This document shows positions 52,010 to 60,101 of a DNA stretch of 64,000 bases, in pieces. This DNA comes from Vulgatibacter incomptus_A. GTDB lineage: Bacteria; Myxococcota; Myxococcia; Myxococcales; Vulgatibacteraceae. Position numbers and translations under genes: made by a program. A model generated the notes under the pieces. It had not been told where the DNA came from. It ran no database searches and saw only the letters and a program-made list of their open reading frames with translations. How positions within the stretch are numbered: the first letter of the stretch is position 1; each line of letters starts with the position of its first letter. The stretch is from NCBI GenBank assembly GCA_040391605.1, contig JBEBXK010000009.1, positions 1 through 64,000 on the forward strand. The letters run 5' to 3'.

Positions 52010-52994
52010 CGGGGAGGATGCCCTCGCGGCCCGACCGCTCGGATGCGACGATCGCGCCCGGGAGCACGATTCCGTCCTTGATCGCTCCGGCGACGTCGCA
52101 ACCTTCCAGCAGCACGGCCCGGGGGCCGACGACGGCGGTGGGCTGGACCGTCGCGGCGGGGCCGATGTAGCTTGGTGCGACGAGCTTCGCCTCTGGGTGA
52201 ATAACCGAATCGGGCGCGGCCCAGATGCCGGGGCGCAGCTCGACGACGCCGAAGGGAGCGCCGGAGATGCGGTAGCGGCCAGCCAGCAGATCGAGGGTGG
52301 CGTCCAGGTAGCGATCGGGGGTGCCGACGTCGGACCAGGCGCCGCCCTCCTCCAGATGGGCGTGTACGCGGCGTCCCGCTCGGAGGAGGCCGACGTGGCC
52401 GTCGCGGTTGACGCAGGGGGCGCCTGCCGTCGGCAGGGTCTCGAAGATGGCGGCGCCGAGGACGTGGATCCCGGTGAAGGCATAGGAGCGGAGAGGCTCC
52501 CCGCCGGCGAGGGGGCGGCCGCTGCCCGCGATCCTCGCCACGAAGCCCCGCTCGTCCACCTCCACCGGAGCGAAGGGCGCGCCTTCGGGCATGGGGCGCA
52601 GGACCATGGTGGTGTCGGCGCCGCTTTGCAGGTGGGCGGCGAGGGCCCGGCGTGGATCGAGGTCGGTGAGGACGTCGCCGTTGAGGAGGAGGAAGGGCTC
52701 GCCGCGATCCAGCAACGGCCGGGCGGCCACGAGGGCGCCGCCGGTGCCGAGGACGTCGGGCGCCTCGAAGCAGAGGTGGAGGCGGAGCGAGAGGCGCTCG
52801 GCGGCCTCTCGGGCCACCCGCGCGACGGTGTCTGGGAGATGATGGGCGTTGACCGCCACCTCGTCCGCTCCGGCCCGCGCCGCGAGGGAGAGGTTGCACG
52901 CGAGGAGGGTGGTGCCCGCCAGGGGGAGCGCCGGCTTGGCGACGCGCTCGGTGAGGGGGCGCAGCCTGGTCCCGAGGCCCGCCGCGAGGATCAT
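51993..52994 (-). CDS. Sugar-1-phosphate nucleotidyltransferase (MurU-like)
   Basis: A 333-residue enzyme. MILAAGLGTRLRPLTERVAK is the nucleotide-binding start, VLGTGGALVAARPLL and LLLNGDVLTDLDP carry the metal aspartate, and GAWSDVGTPDRYLDATLDLL follows. A C-terminal extension with beta-helix character (GIWAAPDSVIHPEAKLVAP, YIGPAATV) makes it longer than MurU (about 220-230). It follows the AmgK-like kinase gene by a few nt, the order known for the amgK-murU muramic-acid recycling pathway. Mannose-1-phosphate guanylyltransferase is the alternative. GTG 53003 is another possible start. Confidence 0.82.
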   Translation of the reverse strand: MILAAGLGTRLRPLTERVAKPALPLAGTTLLACNLSLAARAGADEVAVNAHHLPDTVARVAREAAERLSLRLHLCFEAPDVLGTGGALVAARPLLDRGEPFLLLNGDVLTDLDPRRALAAHLQSGADTTMVLRPMPEGAPFAPVEVDERGFVARIAGSGRPLAGGEPLRSYAFTGIHVLGAAIFETLPTAGAPCVNRDGHVGLLRAGRRVHAHLEEGGAWSDVGTPDRYLDATLDLLAGRYRISGAPFGVVELRPGIWAAPDSVIHPEAKLVAPSYIGPAATVQPTAVVGPRAVLLEGCDVAGAIKDGIVLPGAIVASERSGREGILPAFHRL

Positions 52995-53010
52995 CGCGAT
53001 CACGGCGCCG

Positions 53011-54063
53011 TCATCCTAGCTCCGGCACGTGACGGGCGAGGATCTCGTGGAGTTCGGACAGCTCGGGCCTGAAGCGGAAGGCCTCCTTCACGTAGCGCAG
53101 GGAGGGCGAGACGTAGGGGAGGAAGGAGGGGTTCTTCTTCACCCGATCGATGAAGATGAAACGGCCAGCGTCCTTGAGCTTGCGCTGCACGGTGAGGAGG
53201 TGAAAGTCGGCCAGGAAGGACTCCGGCGCCAGCTTGGGGCCGCCCGCCTCCGCGAGGCGATCGAGGTAGCGCAGGATCATCTTCTCCACGAAGTCCATGG
53301 GCAGCTCGACGTAGGAGTCGCGGAGGAGCGCGACGAGGTCGTATTGCCTGGGGCCCTGGAGAGCGTCCTGGAAATCGATGAGCACCAGCTCGTCGTCCGG
53401 GAGCAGCATGAGGTTCCGCGATTGGTAGTCGCGGTGGGTGAAGCCCCGGGGCAGCTCGGCCAGCGCCTTCGCGACGGCGTCGGCGTGGCGGTCCACCGTC
53501 GCCTCGGCGGAGGCTTCGAGGCGCACCTCGTGGCGGGCTTCGAGGCCCCACTCCAGGAAGTGGTCGAGCTCCCAGCGGTAGAGGTCGAAATCGAAGGCCC
53601 TGGAGGAGGAGAGGCAAGCCGGATCGGGGCTGGCATCGGCCCGGGCCCGGAGGGAGGCGAGGAGATCGATGGCCTCGCCGTAGAGGGCCTCGCGGCGGGC
53701 GTCGCCCCCCTGGGCCAGGCCGGCCTCGAAGGTGACGTCACCGAGGTCCTCCATGACCATCACGCCGGCGGCCGGATCGTAGGCGTGGATCGCCGGCAGC
53801 CGGATCCCGAGGCGATCGAGGTAGCGATGGACGTTGACGAAGGGGAGCTCTTGGGGCGCCTCGCCGTTGGTGGCCTCCTCGCTGGCGGAGGCGCCGACGG
53901 GCATCACCATCAGCACCACCGGAGCGCCGGGGAGGACGACGCGAAAGTAGGAGCGGTTGGAGGCGTCCTGCTTGAGGCGGACCACGGGCCAGGCGGGATC
54001 CGGGGACATGCCGAAGGCGCCCGCGGCATGGGACCGAAGGAGGTCGAAGGAGACGTCGGACAT
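53011..54063 (-). CDS. Aminosugar kinase, AmgK-like
   Basis: A 350-residue protein of the aminoglycoside phosphotransferase fold. Its C-lobe has the catalytic GFTHRDYQSRNLML and the metal-binding LVLIDFQDALQGPRQYDLVA, then LLRDSYVELP, a block characteristic of AmgK, which phosphorylates N-acetylmuramate and GlcNAc at C1. It ends about 10 nt before the MurU-like gene, which supports a wall-recycling assignment that bypasses de novo UDP-MurNAc synthesis. The start is ATG 54063, where the conserved domain begins. It is divergent from the cystathionine beta-synthase gene. Confidence 0.83.
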   Translation of the reverse strand: MSDVSFDLLRSHAAGAFGMSPDPAWPVVRLKQDASNRSYFRVVLPGAPVVLMVMPVGASASEEATNGEAPQELPFVNVHRYLDRLGIRLPAIHAYDPAAGVMVMEDLGDVTFEAGLAQGGDARREALYGEAIDLLASLRARADASPDPACLSSSRAFDFDLYRWELDHFLEWGLEARHEVRLEASAEATVDRHADAVAKALAELPRGFTHRDYQSRNLMLLPDDELVLIDFQDALQGPRQYDLVALLRDSYVELPMDFVEKMILRYLDRLAEAGGPKLAPESFLADFHLLTVQRKLKDAGRFIFIDRVKKNPSFLPYVSPSLRYVKEAFRFRPELSELHEILARHVPELG

Positions 54064-54263
54064 GGCGGGCGGGGGCCTCCGGGCCTGGGCAGCTACCGTG
54101 TGTACCGCGGTTGGAACCGCCGCCTCCCCGAATCGGATTCCGGACAAAGAGGCGACGATCCACGAGTAACATAGCTCGCCCCGCTGGCGCATCGGGCTCG
54201 GGGATTCAGGAGTTCGACCCTCGCGGGCGCCCGGGGCCCTCTTCTCCCCGACGATCTCGCTGG

Positions 54264-54292
54264 TTGCCGCCTTCCATCGCATCTTCTATAGA
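54264..54292 (+). promoter_or_regulatory. Promoter of the cystathionine beta-synthase gene
   Basis: TTGCCG (54264-54269) and TATAGA (54287-54292) are 17 nt apart. The predicted leader is about 50 nt and ends with GAGAAAA before the ATG at 54348. Confidence 0.6.
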
Positions 54293-54347
54293 CAGCGGCA
54301 CGGCCCTTACCGCGTCGGCTCTCGATGGCCCCGCACGAAAGAGAAAA

Positions 54348-55322
54348 ATGGAAGTCCGCTCGAATATTCTCGAGGCCATCGGCGGGACGCCGCTGGTCAA
54401 GCTGAACCGGCTGGTGGGCCCAGGCGACGCGACGGTCCTGGTGAAGTGCGAGTTCATGAATCCGGGCGGCGCGATCAAGGATCGGATGGCGGTCCACATC
54501 GTGAACAAGGCCGAGGCCGCGGGGCTCCTGAAGCCCGGCGGCACCATCGTCGAGAACACCAGCGGGAACACAGGGGCGGCCCTGGCCATGGTGGCGGCGG
54601 TCCGCGGCTACAAGTGCATCTTCACCATGCCGGACAAGATGTCCCAGGAGAAGATCGACACCCTCCGCGGCTTCGGCGCCGAGGTGATCGTGACGCCGAC
54701 CAACGTCCCCGCGGACTCGCCCGACTCGTATTACGAGACCGCCAAGCGGATCGCCCGGGAGACACCGAATAGCTTCTACGTGAATCAATACCATTCGCAG
54801 GACAACGTGGAGGCCCACTACCTCTCCACGGGGCCCGAGCTCTGGCGACAGACTGGCGGCAAGATCGACTTCCTGGTGGCGGGCCTCGGCACCGGCGGCA
54901 CCATGTCGGGGACGGGGAAGTTCCTGAAGGAGAAGAACCCCGGCATCCGCAACATCGGGGTCGATCCCGAGGGCTCGGTCTACCTCTCCTACTTCAAGAC
55001 CGGCAAGCTCTCCGAGCCTCATACCTACAAGGTCGAGGGGATCGGCGAGGACATGCTCTGCGAGGCGATGGACTTCTCGATCCTCGACGACGTGCGCCAG
55101 GTGAACGACGCCATCTGCTTCGAGTTCACGAGGCGGCTGGCGCGGGAGGAGGGGATCTTCGCCGGAGGCTCCTCCGGCGGTGCGGTGGCCATCGCGTTGG
55201 AGCTCGCCAAGACCGCGGGACCGGACAAGACCATCGTCGCGATCCTGCCGGACGGCGGCAAGAGCTACATCTCCAAGATCTACTCGGACGCCTGGATGAA
55301 GGCGAACGGCTTCTCGATCTGA
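54348..55322 (+). CDS. Cystathionine beta-synthase (short, without CBS domains)
   Basis: A 324-residue PLP enzyme of the cysteine synthase/CBS fold. The PLP lysine lies in NPGGAIKDRMAVHIV, the substrate loop is ENTSGNTGAALAMVAAVRGY, and VAGLGTGGTMSGTGKFLKEK binds the phosphate. The stretch IPNSFY/HYLSTGPELW and GVDPEGSVY resemble the catalytic core of eukaryotic CBS more than CysK. It lacks the regulatory CBS pair. The neighbour is cystathionine gamma-lyase, so the reverse transsulfuration route from homocysteine to cysteine is the likely pathway. O-acetylserine sulfhydrylase is the alternative. Confidence 0.87.
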   Translation: MEVRSNILEAIGGTPLVKLNRLVGPGDATVLVKCEFMNPGGAIKDRMAVHIVNKAEAAGLLKPGGTIVENTSGNTGAALAMVAAVRGYKCIFTMPDKMSQEKIDTLRGFGAEVIVTPTNVPADSPDSYYETAKRIARETPNSFYVNQYHSQDNVEAHYLSTGPELWRQTGGKIDFLVAGLGTGGTMSGTGKFLKEKNPGIRNIGVDPEGSVYLSYFKTGKLSEPHTYKVEGIGEDMLCEAMDFSILDDVRQVNDAICFEFTRRLAREEGIFAGGSSGGAVAIALELAKTAGPDKTIVAILPDGGKSYISKIYSDAWMKANGFSI

Positions 55323-55475
55323 TCGCCTCTGAGGGGGGCTCCGCTCCCGCCTCCCCTCCTCTGCGAAGCTTGGGCGCGCGAGTGCTCTCCCGCCCACGTG
55401 ATGGAGGCGGCAGGGTCGCGGCGTTGGATCCCCCCGCTGCGACAGCCGGGTTGTGGTATAACCACCCTTCTTGCG

Positions 55476-55514
55476 GCTCCCGGATGGCCTCCGGATGGCG
55501 GGCCGGGAGCTTTT
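55476..55514 (+). terminator. Intrinsic terminator between CBS and CGL genes
   Basis: GCTCCCGG (55476-55483) pairs with CCGGGAGC (55503-55510) around a 19-nt loop and is followed by TTTT. It lies 150 nt after the CBS-type gene and 100 nt before the next one. It may terminate the former or act as an attenuator of the latter. The neighbouring GTGGTATAACCAC contains a TATAAC. I do not recognise a SAM or SAH riboswitch here. Confidence 0.55.
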
Positions 55515-55612
55515 CGGGCGACTTGCCATTAGATCGGTCGCTCACTCCTTGGGCATCAGCGGCTAGGTTGCAGCTTCGACTCCCGAGGTCGACGAGATAG
55601 GAGAGTTGAGAG

Positions 55613-56782
55613 ATGGCCTTCGAGGGTGATGCCAAGAAGGGCTTCGATACGCTGGCGATCCACGCCGGCCAGAGCCCCGATCCGACCACCGGCGCGATCA
55701 TGACGCCGGTCTACCTGACCTCGACCTATGTGCAGACCGGCCCCGGCGAGCACAAGGGGTTCGAGTACAGCCGCACCCACAACCCCACCCGCAACGCGCT
55801 CCAGGACTGCCTCGCCGCCCTGGAGGGGGGCAGGTTCGGCGCGGTCTTCGCTTCCGGGCTGGCCGCCTCCACCTGCCTGGTCCAGGGGCTGTCCGCCGGC
55901 GATCATCTGGTGTGCTCGGACGATCTCTACGGCGGCACCTTCCGCCTCTTCGACAAGGTCTTCCGGCAGTTCGGTCTGGAGTTCACCTTCGTGGACATGA
56001 CCGACGCCAAGAACGTCCAGGAGGCGATCCGGCCGGGGCGGACCAAGATGATCTGGGCGGAGTCCCCCACCAACCCGATGATGAAGCTGGTGGATCTCGC
56101 GGCGATCGCAGACATCGCCCGTAAGGCCGGCGCGATCAGCGTGGCCGACAACACCTTCCTCTCCCCCTACTTCCAGCGCCCCCTCGAGCACGGCATCGAC
56201 GTCGTCGTCCACTCGATGACCAAGTATCTGAACGGCCACTCCGACGTGATCGGCGGCTGCCTCATCACCAGCGACGAGAAGCTCGCCGAGGGGATCTACT
56301 TTCGCCAGAACGCCGCCGGCGCGGTGCTCTCCCCCTTCGACTCCTTCATGGTGCTCCGGGGCCTCAAGACCCTCGGGGTCCGGATGGAGCGGCATCAGCG
56401 AAACGCCGAGGCGATCGCGGCGCACCTCCTCTCCCACCCCAAGGTGGAGAAGGTGATCTGGCCCGGTCTCGACAGCCACCCCCAGGCGGCGCTGGCCAGG
56501 CGCCAGACGAGCGGCGCCGGCGGGATGATGTCCTTCGTGATCAAGGGGGGCCTCCCCGCCGCCGATCGCTTCCTCCGCAAGGTCCGGATCTTCGCCCTCG
56601 CCGAGTCCTTGGGCGGGGTCGAGAGCCTGATCGAGCACCCCGCGATCATGACCCATGCGTCGATCCCCGCCGAGACCCGGGCCATGCTCGGGATCGACGA
56701 CGGGCTCATCCGTCTCTCGGTCGGCATCGAGGACGTGCGCGATCTGATCGCCGACCTCGACCAGGCCTTTGCCGAGGCCTAA
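55613..56782 (+). CDS. Cystathionine gamma-lyase / gamma-synthase
   Basis: A 389-residue PLP enzyme of the Cys/Met metabolism family. TLAIHAGQSPDPTTGAIMTP is the N-terminus, YSRTHNPTRNALQDCLAAL the Tyr/Arg phosphate site, and VVHSMTKYLNGHSDVIGG holds the PLP lysine. FDSFMVLRGLKTLGVRMERH and the last GVESLIEHPAIMTH complete the set. Lyase and synthase cannot be separated by eye, but the adjacent CBS-type gene favours the lyase. TAGGAGAG precedes the ATG. It starts a tight five-gene run that ends at 61186. Confidence 0.93.
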   Translation: MAFEGDAKKGFDTLAIHAGQSPDPTTGAIMTPVYLTSTYVQTGPGEHKGFEYSRTHNPTRNALQDCLAALEGGRFGAVFASGLAASTCLVQGLSAGDHLVCSDDLYGGTFRLFDKVFRQFGLEFTFVDMTDAKNVQEAIRPGRTKMIWAESPTNPMMKLVDLAAIADIARKAGAISVADNTFLSPYFQRPLEHGIDVVVHSMTKYLNGHSDVIGGCLITSDEKLAEGIYFRQNAAGAVLSPFDSFMVLRGLKTLGVRMERHQRNAEAIAAHLLSHPKVEKVIWPGLDSHPQAALARRQTSGAGGMMSFVIKGGLPAADRFLRKVRIFALAESLGGVESLIEHPAIMTHASIPAETRAMLGIDDGLIRLSVGIEDVRDLIADLDQAFAEA

Positions 56783-56789
56783 GGAATCC

Positions 56790-58358
56790 ATGGCGACGTC
56801 CCGCATCCAGAAGATCGAGGAGCAGGAGCCGAAGGGCAGGCTCGCCAGGGCGCCAGCCGACGCGGAGCCGAGCCGCGGAGGTAAGCAGACGGCCGTGAAG
56901 TCTGTCTCGTCGAAGGCCGCGGCGGCCAAGACGAAGTCCGCCAAGGCGTCTGCCGCGAAGCCGACGTCCTCCAAGGCCGCCTCCAAGACGAAGTCTGCCA
57001 AGGCCTCCACCGTGAAGCCGACCTCTTCCAAGGCCGTCCCGTCCAAGACGAATTCTTCCAAGGCGTCCGCCGTGAAGCCGGCGTCCTCCAAGACCGTCGT
57101 CTCCAAGGGGAAGGCAAAGGCGCCGACCGCCAAGGCCGCGACGTCCAAGGCGAAGCCGAAGTCCGAGGCGGCGAAGAAGGCTGCCGCCGCACGGCTGGCA
57201 GCGGTCCGCGCCGCCGCCGCACGCTCCAAGGCCGGCAAGGATCAGCTCGCTGCCGCCCGAGAAGCCGTCGCTGTCAGGATGGCCGCCAAGGCCAAAGCCA
57301 AAAAGACCAAGACGACGCAGGAGCGCGGGTCGGACGCCGATCATCCCACCACGCGCTCGACGACGAAGCCGGCGACCGAGGCGGCCCCCACCACGCCCGA
57401 GAGGGCGAAGAGAGCGGTCCCCACCATGTCGGCAACCACGAAGGCTTCCTCTCCCCCGGCACCTGCCGCCCGCCCGCGGCGTCGGGTCGAGCCCTGGACT
57501 CCTCGTGAGATCCCCCTGCACCCCCTCGAGGGGAGGGCGCAAGATCCCCGGTTGGCCGCCGCCCTCGCCGCCCGCGAGCGCTGGCATGGCAGGAGCGGCC
57601 GCCCTGCCCTGAAGAGCGCCACCCAGGCGGTGGCCTTCGTCAGGGAGCGGCATCTGGTTCACCTAAGGGCCCAATCCGCCCTGCCCAACCTCATCGATCC
57701 CCTGATCGGCCGCGCCTGCACCGCAGAGGAGCGGGTGGAGGGGCCCTTCGCCGCCACCTTGGAGGCCTGGTCCGAGGAGCTGCACGCCGCCCCGGATCTG
57801 GTCGCCGCGAGACTCTGCTTCGATCAGCCCACCCTGATCCAGGTGGAGCTCTGGCCCTGCCTGGCCGCGGTCGCCGCCCCACGCGAGGCGGAGGCCCGCG
57901 GGAAGGGGGTCCTCACCTACGAGGCGGCGGAGGCGCTGGAGATCCTCGACCGCCGGGGAGAGATGGCCGCCGATCGGCTGGCGCGCTTCCTCGATCTGAC
58001 GCCGGCCGACTTCGCCAAGGTCCAGGGTGAGCTGGAGAGCCGCCTGGCGATCCTCTCCCGCCCCGGCCTGGACGAGGAGGATCAGCCGATCACCGTGCTG
58101 GAGCCGCTGGGGCGCTGGGCCGAGCGGGCGATCCCCCAGGGGCCCACGGAGCTCGAGCTGCAGCGGGCCTGGACCTTCCTCTTCATCGCGGCGCTGCGGG
58201 CGGCGGTGGTGCTCTGGCCCGAGGAGGTGGAGGCCCTCTACCCCTGGAGCGCCGCCGAGCGGAAGGCGGCCATCGCCGAGGCGATGAGCACCGGCGCCGT
58301 GGTGGTCTACTACGAGGACGACCACCAGGCCTTCGTCGCCTCTCCCGTCCCCCGCTGA
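56790..58358 (+). CDS. Lys/Ala-rich, histone H1-like N-terminus with a folded C-terminal domain
   Basis: A 522-residue protein. The first 220 residues are Lys/Ala/Ser-rich, with about three tandem copies of a 19-20-residue unit (KTKSAKASAAKPTSSKA and variants) encoded by repeated DNA at about 56930-57110, followed by an Ala/Lys helix (KKAAAARLAAVRAAAARSKA). This resembles bacterial H1-like DNA-binding tails. From residue 235 it is folded, with helices and a winged-helix-like part (AAEALEILDRRGEMAADRLA, RFLDLTPADFAKVQGELESR). I do not recognise a defined family, though the fold could relate to AlkZ-type glycosylases. It lies in the transsulfuration/ABC run. Confidence 0.72.
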   Translation: MATSRIQKIEEQEPKGRLARAPADAEPSRGGKQTAVKSVSSKAAAAKTKSAKASAAKPTSSKAASKTKSAKASTVKPTSSKAVPSKTNSSKASAVKPASSKTVVSKGKAKAPTAKAATSKAKPKSEAAKKAAAARLAAVRAAAARSKAGKDQLAAAREAVAVRMAAKAKAKKTKTTQERGSDADHPTTRSTTKPATEAAPTTPERAKRAVPTMSATTKASSPPAPAARPRRRVEPWTPREIPLHPLEGRAQDPRLAAALAARERWHGRSGRPALKSATQAVAFVRERHLVHLRAQSALPNLIDPLIGRACTAEERVEGPFAATLEAWSEELHAAPDLVAARLCFDQPTLIQVELWPCLAAVAAPREAEARGKGVLTYEAAEALEILDRRGEMAADRLARFLDLTPADFAKVQGELESRLAILSRPGLDEEDQPITVLEPLGRWAERAIPQGPTELELQRAWTFLFIAALRAAVVLWPEEVEALYPWSAAERKAAIAEAMSTGAVVVYYEDDHQAFVASPVPR

Positions 58359-58374
58359 TCCCAGGATCCCCGGC

Positions 58375-59268
58375 ATGCCGGCCATCGAAGCCATCGGGCT
58401 GGAGAAGCGGTACGGCGGGGGCTCGAGGGCCCTCGCCGGGATCGAGCTCTCGATCCCCCGAGGGATCGCCTTCGGGCTGATCGGCCTGAACGGCGCGGGG
58501 AAGACCACCTTCATCAAATGTATGCTCGGCGTGGTGCGCCCCACCGGCGGCAGGATCCGGATCCTCGGAGGCGATCCGGATGAACGGGCCGTGCGGGCGC
58601 GGATCGGCTACCTGCCGGAGCGGCTGGAGCTCCCGTCGTCATGGCGGGCCCCTGCGTTCCTGGCGAGCATCGCGAGGCTCAAGGGCCTCGGGAGCGCCCC
58701 CGAAGAGGTGCGCCGGCAGCTCGGCCGGGTGGGCTTGACCGACGAGGCGAAGAAGATCGGCGCCTACTCCAAGGGGATGAAGCAGCGGCTGGGCCTCGCC
58801 GCCTCCCTGCTGGGCTCCCCCGAGCTCCTGGTGTTGGACGAGCCCACCGACGGTGTCGACCCCCTGGGCCGCGCGGAGATCCGGCGGATCCTCTCGGAGG
58901 AGCGCGCACGCGGTGCCACGATCTTCCTGAACTCCCACCTCCTCTCGGAGACGGTGCGGATCTGCGATCGCGTCGGCATCCTCGCCGGCGGGCGCCTGGT
59001 CCGCTCGGGGAGCCTCGCCTCGCTGCTCGCAGGCGGCAGCCGCCATCGGCTCCGCTTCGCGCCGGGCGCCGACGTGGAGAAGCTGGCAGCCCTCGGCTTC
59101 CTGCCTGGCCCGACGGAGAGGAGCTTCGTCTGCGAGGCTGCCGATCCCGTCGCCCTCGGGGCCAGGCTCGACGCCGCCCGTGCCGCCGGCGCCTGGCTGG
59201 TCGAGCTCGGTCCGGAGCTTCGCGATCTCGAGGACGTGCTGGCCGAGGCGGTCGAGGTGGCGGCGTGA
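58375..59268 (+). CDS. ABC transporter ATP-binding protein
   Basis: A 297-residue ATPase subunit. Walker A is GLIGLNGAGKTTFIKCML, the Q-loop region follows, the signature is YSKGMKQRLGLAASL, and Walker B is LLVLDEPTDGVDPLGRAE with the H-loop in IFLNSHLLSETVRICD. A C-terminal extension (about 225-297) is found in ABC-2-type exporters. The stop overlaps the GTG of the permease gene by 4 bp. The cargo is unknown. Confidence 0.94.
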   Translation: MPAIEAIGLEKRYGGGSRALAGIELSIPRGIAFGLIGLNGAGKTTFIKCMLGVVRPTGGRIRILGGDPDERAVRARIGYLPERLELPSSWRAPAFLASIARLKGLGSAPEEVRRQLGRVGLTDEAKKIGAYSKGMKQRLGLAASLLGSPELLVLDEPTDGVDPLGRAEIRRILSEERARGATIFLNSHLLSETVRICDRVGILAGGRLVRSGSLASLLAGGSRHRLRFAPGADVEKLAALGFLPGPTERSFVCEAADPVALGARLDAARAAGAWLVELGPELRDLEDVLAEAVEVAA

Positions 59269-60101
59269 GGGCGGTGGGGCATGTCGCCGGCGATCTCCTG
59301 CGCGAGGCGCTCTCGCGCAAATGGTTCATGGCGCTGGGCGGGGTGATCACCCTGGGCCTCGTGCTGGTGCTTTTCTCCCTCCGCTTCGAGGTGGTGGACG
59401 GCGCCCTGGCCACCACCCGCCTCTTTGGCGAAGATCTGGGGGGGCGGGGCGAGGCGGTGGAGCTCGCGCTTCGAGCGATCTTCGAAGGCAGCGCCTGGGT
59501 GGTCTTCTACGGCGGCGTGACCTTCGGCATCGTCGCCTGCTCCGACTTCGGCCCCAGCCTCCTGGTCCCTGGGCGGATCGAGCTGCTCCTCTCCCTCCCC
59601 CTGCGCCGCTGGGAGCTCCTGGTGGGCACCTGGATCGGCGTGCTTATGATCGCCACCCTGGGTGCGGTGTACGGAGCAGGCGGCCTCACCCTGATCCTCG
59701 GATGGAAGGCCGGGGTCTGGACCATCGGCCCCGTCGTCGCCGCGGGCCTGGCGAGCCTCAGCTTCTCGGCGATCTACGCGGCGATGTTGGCGGTCTCCCT
59801 CTGGGTCCGAAGCGCGGCCCTCTCAGCGGCGGCGGGCTTCCTCCTCTTCTTCGCGGGGATCATCGCGGGCTATCGCGACTCGATCCTCCCCGCGTTCAAG
59901 CCCGGGGCAGGCCGCGAGATCTTCCGCGTCGCCTCAGGCCTCGTCCCCAGGATCTCGAGCCTGGCCGACGACGCCCGGGCGATCGCGGGCTCGCGGCCGG
60001 TGGATCTCCAGGGGCTGGCATTCAACGTCGGCGGCCTCCTCCTCTTCGCCGCCGCCGCCCTCGCCCTGGCCACCTGGCGCTTCGAAGGGAGGGATAGCTG
60101 A
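59265..60101 (+). CDS. ABC-2 type permease
   Basis: A 278-residue membrane protein with about six hydrophobic segments (FMALGGVITLGLVLVLFSLR, AWVVFYGGVTFGIVACSDFG, AAGFLLFFAGIIAGY and others). The large first loop (about 45-85) and PLRRWELLVGTWIGVLMIAT are typical of ABC-2 permeases. GTG 59265 overlaps the ATPase gene, so the pair is translated together. The next gene overlaps its stop by 1 nt. Probably exports a lipid, antibiotic or polysaccharide; the sequence does not say. Confidence 0.87.
   Translation: MRAVGHVAGDLLREALSRKWFMALGGVITLGLVLVLFSLRFEVVDGALATTRLFGEDLGGRGEAVELALRAIFEGSAWVVFYGGVTFGIVACSDFGPSLLVPGRIELLLSLPLRRWELLVGTWIGVLMIATLGAVYGAGGLTLILGWKAGVWTIGPVVAAGLASLSFSAIYAAMLAVSLWVRSAALSAAAGFLLFFAGIIAGYRDSILPAFKPGAGREIFRVASGLVPRISSLADDARAIAGSRPVDLQGLAFNVGGLLLFAAAALALATWRFEGRDS

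Noticed and set aside
55440..55612. SAM or SAH riboswitch upstream of the cystathionine lyase gene
   Set aside because: Only a terminator-like hairpin is present; none of the conserved core sequences of these riboswitches could be found.
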